Origin: Posidonia oceanica
Lineage: Eukaryota; Streptophyta; Magnoliopsida; Alismatales; Posidoniaceae
Length of the DNA: 64,000 nt
NCBI GenBank assembly: GCA_037176725.1
Contig: JAZBRS010000026.1
Coordinates: 105,569,501-105,633,500, forward strand
Direction: 5' to 3'
Under the pieces are notes generated by a model. That model searched no databases, was not told where the DNA came from, and was given only the letters and a program-made list of their open reading frames with translations. Positions 57,268 to 64,000 of this stretch are shown here, piece by piece. The first letter of the stretch is position 1. Every line of letters begins with the position of its first letter. Position numbers and translations under genes: made by a program.

Positions 57268-60200
57268 TAGTCTGAAGTCGAACGTGGAATTCTCTCTTTT
57301 TATTGGTTTTCATACTTCATTTGTTTTTTTTGGAAAATTCTTTTGAAAGAGATCCCTTGATAAGGGAAGATTCGCTGATATAAATCGGTTTTGCTTAGTT
57401 TATGTAGATGTGGGTTCGTTAGCTCTTCATTTGTTTTTTTTTTCTCTCTTCTTATGGTTTTTGCATGATAAAGTCGTGGTACCGTGCAATGGGTGTTTGG
57501 TGTAAAACAGTTGGACCAATGTGCTGTAAAACAAATGAGACTTGTCAGTGTACGGTATGGCAGCCAACGACCTTTATTTATTTCCTTCTACAGTTCACAA
57601 GAACTTGGCAATCTGTTCGCTAGGGTTTAGGCAAACAAACACTTCCAACTATCCATGTCAGATCTTGAAAAAATTATATCAACATGGGTCACAGTTAAGC
57701 TACCAAACACGACAACGTCAAGATCTGGATTCTGAGAAGGCTATAAAGCTAATGGTGTGGGTGACACGTATAATTTATAAATTTTTATCATGAGAAGTAC
57801 AATTCAACTTGATAGGAAGGCTTCTACAATAAAAGTATTATACTATTCCCAGCATCATAAAATCAAGTCCAGGATAGTTGGGAGAATTATGTTAGGAAAA
57901 GAATGAGAGATTCACAATGTGCCTAGTAATGATCCAGATTTCATATTAACGACCATGAAAGTGATTTGTAAGTTCCGCAAAACAAGTCACAAAGCTCAAG
58001 TGAAAGAAACTAACAAACGCAACAATTATTAATGCCCATAAGATGATGAGTACCGTGCAGACGCAAACTAGCTTCAACCATTAAGTCCTTACTGTAGGGA
58101 ATGAACAGGAATTATAAGTTAGAAGGCTGGAAAAGGACTGTATTGTGACAGTCACCAAGAAGTCTGTAGTCCAAATTAAAGCACTTGAAGATCCAATGTC
58201 GGTCAGCATTCACTGAAACTTATGGGACACTCTAAGCTGTAGTTTTCACATGATCTACTCATCTGTTGGAGTGATCCCGGGGGCGAATATCATGGTCGAG
58301 AAATAAATGAATCCCATACAACAGATGGGAAGCTATGGTCCCCATACCATACCGAAGCCTAATGTCCAAGGCTCATCCATAGGTGAGATTTATCTACACG
58401 AATGGGTACACATTCACGTGCTTCATTTTGATGCACTTCATCTGGCACGGATTCTGCAATGACAGTAAATGTATGTACCAAGCCCGCATATGGGAGTCCA
58501 ACAATCACACTAATCATAGGTTATATATGTAAATCCCTATGATATAGACTTTTTATCATAAAAGGGAAAAAAACTTCCAGCAAAATAAGCTTACCGCCAA
58601 ACATAAACAAAATTTCCTGCATTGATGTAGTGTGTACTGATGACAAGTGGTTTCTTTTTTTGGTAATTCTGATCAAGGATCAACAAGACCAAGCATTTGA
58701 CTTAGGTCAGTACAACATTGAGAAAGGTCACATTTTTGTTTCTTTTCTGCACAGAAGTTGACAGTATCACAGCCTATTTGATAGCAGATGGTACTTGAGC
58801 AGGCAATTCTTGACCCAATACTTAATCTATCTCATTTAACAAATGTGTAGGGTTTGCATTGTGCACCTCAAACACATACCCTGAAGCAGTATATGCTTGT
58901 CCGCAATCACTTGGATAATGGTAAAGCCTCCTTATGGTTGTATAGGAAACAGGGAGCTCCAATTCTATGGATATCAAAAAGAACTCTGGTCGAGAGATTG
59001 ATTTTAGAGGGTTCACACCAACTTAATTATTAAAAAAAAACACAGTATATACTTGATATTTTATAGAATTCTATTTTTTTTTTGTAAAGTTATTCAAAAT
59101 ACTCTTGATATACTTTGCTTACATTTAAGTTTTTTTAATTGGGTGAACACTAAAATCCTAAAAACTAAAAGGTAAATGTGTAAAAACCTAAACATAAAGT
59201 AAAACCCTAAACATGAGACCTAATTTGTCTTGGCCGGCACTCTTTCTCTCCTTCCTCTCGACTCCTCCAACCAACCTCCATTATACAGTCCAACATTCTA
59301 CAGTCTTGCAACAGTTATCTCTCATGTCTCCTCATCATCAAGCAACAACAAGAGTATGTCGTTCTTTGATTTTATTGGTCATGTCTCTTCCTCTTAACTC
59401 CATTAATCCAATAGGTGAGGCTAGCAACCCGATTATCTTACACATATTGGTAGGTCAACACGTGTAAGAACGAGCCAGGTTTGCGTTGAGGCTTTTACAT
59501 GTTTAATAAATGTGTTGTGTTTATGTTCAAACTATATGGGTTAAACTGTGAACAGATTCAACCCAGATACAGCACACAAACACATATTATCACCTCTAGA
59601 CGGTATGCTGAAAAGAGAAGGTGATGGTACCTTTTTCCTTTTCCTGGAGAAGCAACCCTGCTTGGGGCCATCCAGGTGACCCTTTGCTTCATCTTTTCTA
59701 TTTGTTTTGGTAAAACAAAAAACTTGATAATAAAGTTATAATTCATACCCAGAACTTGATAGGCATTTTGATTGAAGACTCTCCGAACATTCAAATTCCC
59801 TCTTATCCACTTGTCAAGCTTCATCCTGTCGGGGCAAAAAACATATTAATTTCAATAATTAAGGTAACACAAGAAGATGCAACAAAAGCCTGGTATTTTA
59901 TAACTGACTAGAAAAAAAGATGGCATGCAGTTTCCACCACAAGAAAGCCATGTCTTTAAGTGGACATGCAACACAAAGATATTTATACAAGCATTAGTGA
60001 AGCTCTGATACTTGTAGTTGGCTACTGCCGAAACAACAGATTAGTATCTGCAGCAGCTCACGAGAATCAATAACAACAAAGAATACCAGAAAGAAAGTTT
60101 GCTTGGTGAAGGGAGGTTGACCCTTTCCTGTTATTTTGGAAGGGACCACAAGTCCAACCTTATCAATGACAACCTTTTCAAATTAGATTATGGACTTTTC

Positions 60201-60381
60201 CACTTCATTGCATTATAACAAATGTAGCACTACAAGGGCTTCCATGCACCAATTCAAAGGATATATGCTTCTTTCAGAATTTCATATCCACACACGTCAC
60301 ATAAATTTGCTCATAGAGTCATTTTGAGCAAAGATCACCCTAAGTATTATCACAATGCATTTCTTCAAATCAATCAGTGTC
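57268..60381. other. Intergenic interval between two convergent genes
   Basis: Holds the 3' untranslated ends of both genes. Short open frames at 58822-59016, 59213-59467 and 59558-59824 show no family resemblance. No RNA gene or repeat boundary seen. Confidence 0.6.
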
Positions 60382-63300
60382 TTAAACTCTGACTGAAAAG
60401 AGCAAATTATTGATGTCCTCTGAGTTCTCACGTTTCTCTTCTCCTGCCATCAACAGAAAATATAACTCAAATGTTGCATAACATATTGTTCTTCTCCCTA
60501 CTTAGATTACAATGTAATGTTCAAGTACCTGTTTTCACCCCCATGTGTGACTTCCACTCACTTATAACCTGCAAGGATGTTGAACAAAAAGCTCCAATAA
60601 ACCACATGTCATATTTGATAAGCAGACAATCATATGCACATGAATGCAGGGTGAAACATAATGAACTAAGCCCTAGACAACACATGAAAAATGACAGCAA
60701 AAAAATCCTTCAAAATCAGTCTAAGCAATTCAGATACGAGCTTTTCAAATATATGATAAAGGAAAATCTTTCAGGGAAAATAACAAAGAGTCACAAACAT
60801 TCAAAATAAATATATCATAAATCACATTTGAGGCATCATACCTGCTTTTCTTTTCAAGCATTGCAGTATAATTCAGTCCACAAAAATATAACAATATTTG
60901 ACCATACTCACTGGAATCAGCGCGAAAGGTAAGGCAAGAACGAACATATGTCAGAAGACAAGTGCTTCAAATAAAGAAGTTGGAATGAGGTGCATGAATC
61001 AAGTAGAAGGAATAGAGGAGATTGGCTGATTGCAAGAAATAAGTAATCGTAGAAGGGTAAAAAAAAATACAGACAAACTAACAAACAATCAATAACAAAT
61101 ATTATTCCTGCCGGCTCTAGCTGCACAATACATTTTTTTGGTGTTTAACACTTCAAGCTAAGAATTTGTGTTATCAACCTGCAATGTGCTACAGCTATCT
61201 TAACATTATAAGTTATAAGAACACCAAAACAAACACTAGTTTCTAGCTGATAGATCACAATGTAAAGGAAGAAACAAAATGTAGCGAGGACTCATAGAAA
61301 TCTGTCAATACCAACACAATCTTTCATCTGGTACTAACAGACACCTCACTGTGCATGCCTACAAAAGCATTACACATGAATCTATTTCGGTTGCTTGCTG
61401 GAAACAGTGCAAAACTTGAGCACAATTTTGAAAAGGCAACCGTCAAACTGAATCACTAAGCCAAAGAGCAATTTGCTTTACTATTTCCCTTCCAAATGTT
61501 GAGCATAGCATAATCTTCCTTTCTCAAGACATTACCAGAGTGCAATTTAGAAATACAATCAAGGTTATTAAGAGGCCCAGGCAGTAAGTTGGGGTGCCTT
61601 GGGCGCCTAGGCAACCAACTGACCACATAATTTTTTTTAAAGGAAATTCCAGATCCCACCCCCCCCCCCCCAACTACATATTATACCATTACATGCAATT
61701 ATGCAGTGATATATCCATTCTAAATTCAATTAAACACTAAAACATTGGAATCTACAAAAAGATAGCAAGATGTAAAGAAAATATAATGAGATAAAAAAAA
61801 AGCAGAGAGAAGATGAAGAGTGGTTGGTAAACACCACTTGAGGGAGGAGCAATGTTCCAAAAAATGGTCGACACGGCCGTTTAAACGTGTCTTGACGTTG
61901 GCTGTGTCGTTTAAGGGCTATAAGGGTTGTTACACTGTTCTGGTCTACACAGTCATTTTTTCCCGTGTCACCCGTTCATACAACTATTTTGTTATGATAC
62001 ACGGCCATTTTTTCCCATGTCACTTGTGTACACAGCCGTTTTTTCCTTTTTCTGTTGCTCTTCTTCTCTTCCTTTTTCCCTTTGTCACACACTATTCAGG
62101 CTATTTGTTCGAATTAAATTACTCTTGGTTGAATATTAATTGTATATATTCAGGTAATTTGATGAATGTTGTTAGTTATATGCATGTCACATGTTTTTTT
62201 TTTAACTTCAACCGTTTGTCATTAAAACCCCCATTTAAACCCCAGTGTAGCATTTACACTTGTAGAAATACAATCTGTATCGTGTCCATTTCCCTTTTTT
62301 TTAAAACATTGGAGAGGAGAGACCCCAGGAGTGATCAAAGGGAGGAGATACGTGGGAGGAGTTTGTTGGGAAGAATAGGATTTGGAACCTAATCCCAACC
62401 GTATTTTCTTTCAGCAGGGGTCAGATCCCCATCAGATATGGATTCAGATCTGACATGTATCTGAAAAATTAATGTAGAGCATTGAAACACCCAGCTTGCT
62501 TATTAACCCTTGGCATCTAGGTGCCTTAATAAGTATGATTATGGTACCAAAACTTGTCAATTAAGTGCAATTCTACATGTGAAAGTATTGATATAAGGCT
62601 TTGTATTACTATGGATTTTAAAAAAGGACAAGCATACAAGCCTACCATAATAGTGTAAAACTGAAACACTAAAGCATAGCAAGTACAAGAATTAAATGAA
62701 ATCCCAAACCATGAAAGTATGAAACAGGCCCACATGATTACAGGAGTGCAGAACAGGAACAAAAAACATAAATGCAGAGCATCTTTCTAGAAACCTAAGG
62801 GAAAACACACAAAGCATTACCTGGTCCAAATTTGTGTAAACCAAGTTATCGGAATCACTGATTAGGGGAAGACCCGAGGATGCACGCAGGCGTTGTAATA
62901 AGCTCTTCTGCCCAACTAAAGTTGCTCTGCCCATATCAATAAATTCCTGCAATTTGCTTAACAAAAATTCTAGTGTTCACTTCAGTTTGCCTGAATGCTA
63001 TTTGTTTTATTTTTAAAACATTCACAAAGCTAATGTATTATAAATCATGACTATTTCCAATAGCTGTCGTATCAAAGCTCTGACACATATCTAGTACAAT
63101 TTTTAGCACAAGATGTGATGCAATCAAGCACATGTTAAATCGACCAAGTTTAAGTGGTCGAATTGGGAAATGGATGTTGCCATTACCCAAGCATATTTGG
63201 CAATATGTGTCTCGAATCTCGATGCTCAGTGAAATCAATGAAAATGTTTTTAATTCACAGGTTTGCATGTTAAGCCATTGAGACTTGTGTTTCATGTATC

Positions 63301-64000
63301 CCAGATTTTTAAAACAATACAGCAGGATCCTGGGTGATTACTAAACTGTATTTTCAACTAGAATGTGCGTCTTGAAATAATCAAGCTGAATACATTTCTC
63401 TAACCAACATTTCAGAAAGCAATGACCCAAAGCCCAATGAAATTATTTCGATCAGCTCTATGAGCCAGTGCAGCTCGAGGTAAAAACCAACACGATTTTT
63501 CCAACTAGAATTTGTCCATGACCAGAACAATCAAGCCAAGCACGAAGCTCTAATTGACATTCCGCAAAAAAACAGAAAACTGCTTTCAGGTCTAATCCAC
63601 CGGCAACTCAACCTTCCCACATCAACAGCACCAAACTACGAGCTCCAAGGCACGAAAGGGAGCAACTTGGAAAACCCAAATCACACACAATAAAGAAAAG
63701 AGAAAAAAGCTACCTGCTTTTCGGCGAGGAGCTCGCGGCACATCTCCTTGAGCACGACGAGATCCTCCTGCATCTTCTTGATCCGAGCCGTGATCTTGCT
63801 AGGATTCGCCTGGAAAGCAAAGGCCAAACGCACGCATGTTACAGATCAGAAACCCTGTAAAGGGAAATGGAGGGGAGGTAGAGTTTGGGTTTGTAATGCT
63901 CACGTGGTTAGGGTAGGAGAGGTGGAAGTCCTTGTCCAGGTGGTGCTGGACGAGGGAGATGTCCCGGTTGGCCTTCCCCAGCAGATTCACCACTTCGTCT
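60382..64000 (-). CDS. SKA2: SKA2-like spindle and kinetochore-associated protein, N-terminus outside the window
   Basis: Minus-strand exons: from beyond 64000 to 63904, 63809-63714, 62946-62821, 60568-60529 and 60443-60382, with GT-AG introns of 94, 767, 2252 and 85 bases. The joined frame is open for 139 residues to TAA at 60382-60384. It reads DEVVNLLGKANRDISLVQHH, then YPNHANPSKITARIKKMQED, LLAEKQEFIDMGRATLVGQK, the short exon VISEWKSHMGVKTG, and ends EDINNLLFSVRV. Coiled-coil character, the N(H)-NP spacing and the SEW block fit plant SKA2 homologues (about 150 residues), which with SKA1 and SKA3 hold spindle microtubule ends at kinetochores. Only a few N-terminal codons should be missing. 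It faces the AP2 gene tail to tail. The identification comes from recall of the family, without a search. Confidence 0.78.
61565..62533. mobile_element. Possible small inverted-repeat transposon in the SKA2-like intron
   Basis: The left end (61565) reads ttattaagaggcccaggc and the right end, reverse-complemented (62533), ttattaaggcacctagatgc. These are imperfect inverted termini about 970 bases apart inside the 2.25 kb intron. The gcgcctaggc phrase near the left end is common at ends of plant non-autonomous DNA transposons. Inside are a poly-C run (61659-61671) and three loose copies of a cacggcc-ttttttccc-tgtcac unit (61930-62050). No transposase. Target duplication not resolved. Confidence 0.45.

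Noticed and set aside
59558..59824. Minus-strand ORF with LLFSA as a possible last exon of the SKA2-like gene
   Set aside because: The exon at 60382-60443 fits phase, splice sites and family ending better. Joining to this ORF gives an early stop.

Overview
The window is nuclear DNA of a flowering plant. Two multi-exon genes with canonical GT-AG introns sit at the right end, and about 53 kb of nested, decayed transposable elements fills the rest. I cannot name the species. The genes are of ordinary angiosperm type, and lineage assignments of the elements rest on domain order and motifs, not on a search.

Layout. (1) 1-14937: a minus-strand Ty3/gypsy element of the Tat/Ogre type, cut by the window edge. 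It has a 6.2 kb 5' LTR (8773-14937), a primer binding site, and a broken gag-pro-RT-RH-aRNH-IN coding region with dual RNase H and a deletion in integrase. (2) 14938-17668: unassigned, LTR-like sequence. (3) 17674-25753: an old solo LTR with target duplication CAAAC, split at 19671/25555 by a younger 5.9 kb solo LTR (19672-25554, target duplication GCTAC). The younger one belongs to the same family as the LTR at 8773-14937 but lies in the opposite orientation, so the two form giant inverted arms. (4) 25759-29070: remnants of DNA transposons (hAT transposase C-terminus, a plant-transposon-type reading frame, a BED-finger-like fragment). (5) 29070-35039: AT-rich, mostly featureless intergenic DNA with simple repeats. 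(6) 35045-52937: a Ty1/copia element with intact target duplication AACAT. It carries a hAT-like transposon (35307-36810, with a captured fragment of an OSB-like organellar DNA-binding protein gene) in its 5' LTR, and an 11.5 kb minus-strand non-autonomous gypsy element (39580-51057, gag and protease only) in its reverse transcriptase. The old solo LTR of region 3 belongs to the same LTR family as this non-autonomous element.

(7) 54170-57267 (+): a complete eight-exon AP2/ERF gene of the WRINKLED (WRI1/3/4) group, including the 9-base micro-exon that encodes VYL. Its reconstructed reading frame is 323 codons. (8) 60382 to beyond 64000 (-): a five-exon portion of a plant SKA2-like spindle/kinetochore gene, convergent with the AP2 gene and with a small inverted-repeat element in its largest intron.

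The two host genes have no evident functional link: one is a lipid/cuticle-type transcription factor, the other a mitotic attachment component. I found no previously undescribed system. The most notable structures are the nested insertions with readable target duplications, the solo LTR inside a related-family solo LTR, the inverted 6 kb LTR arms with a variable 30-bp minisatellite, a second primer-site-like motif inside that LTR, the gene fragment captured by a hAT-like element, and a series of hairpin cassettes inside the non-autonomous element.
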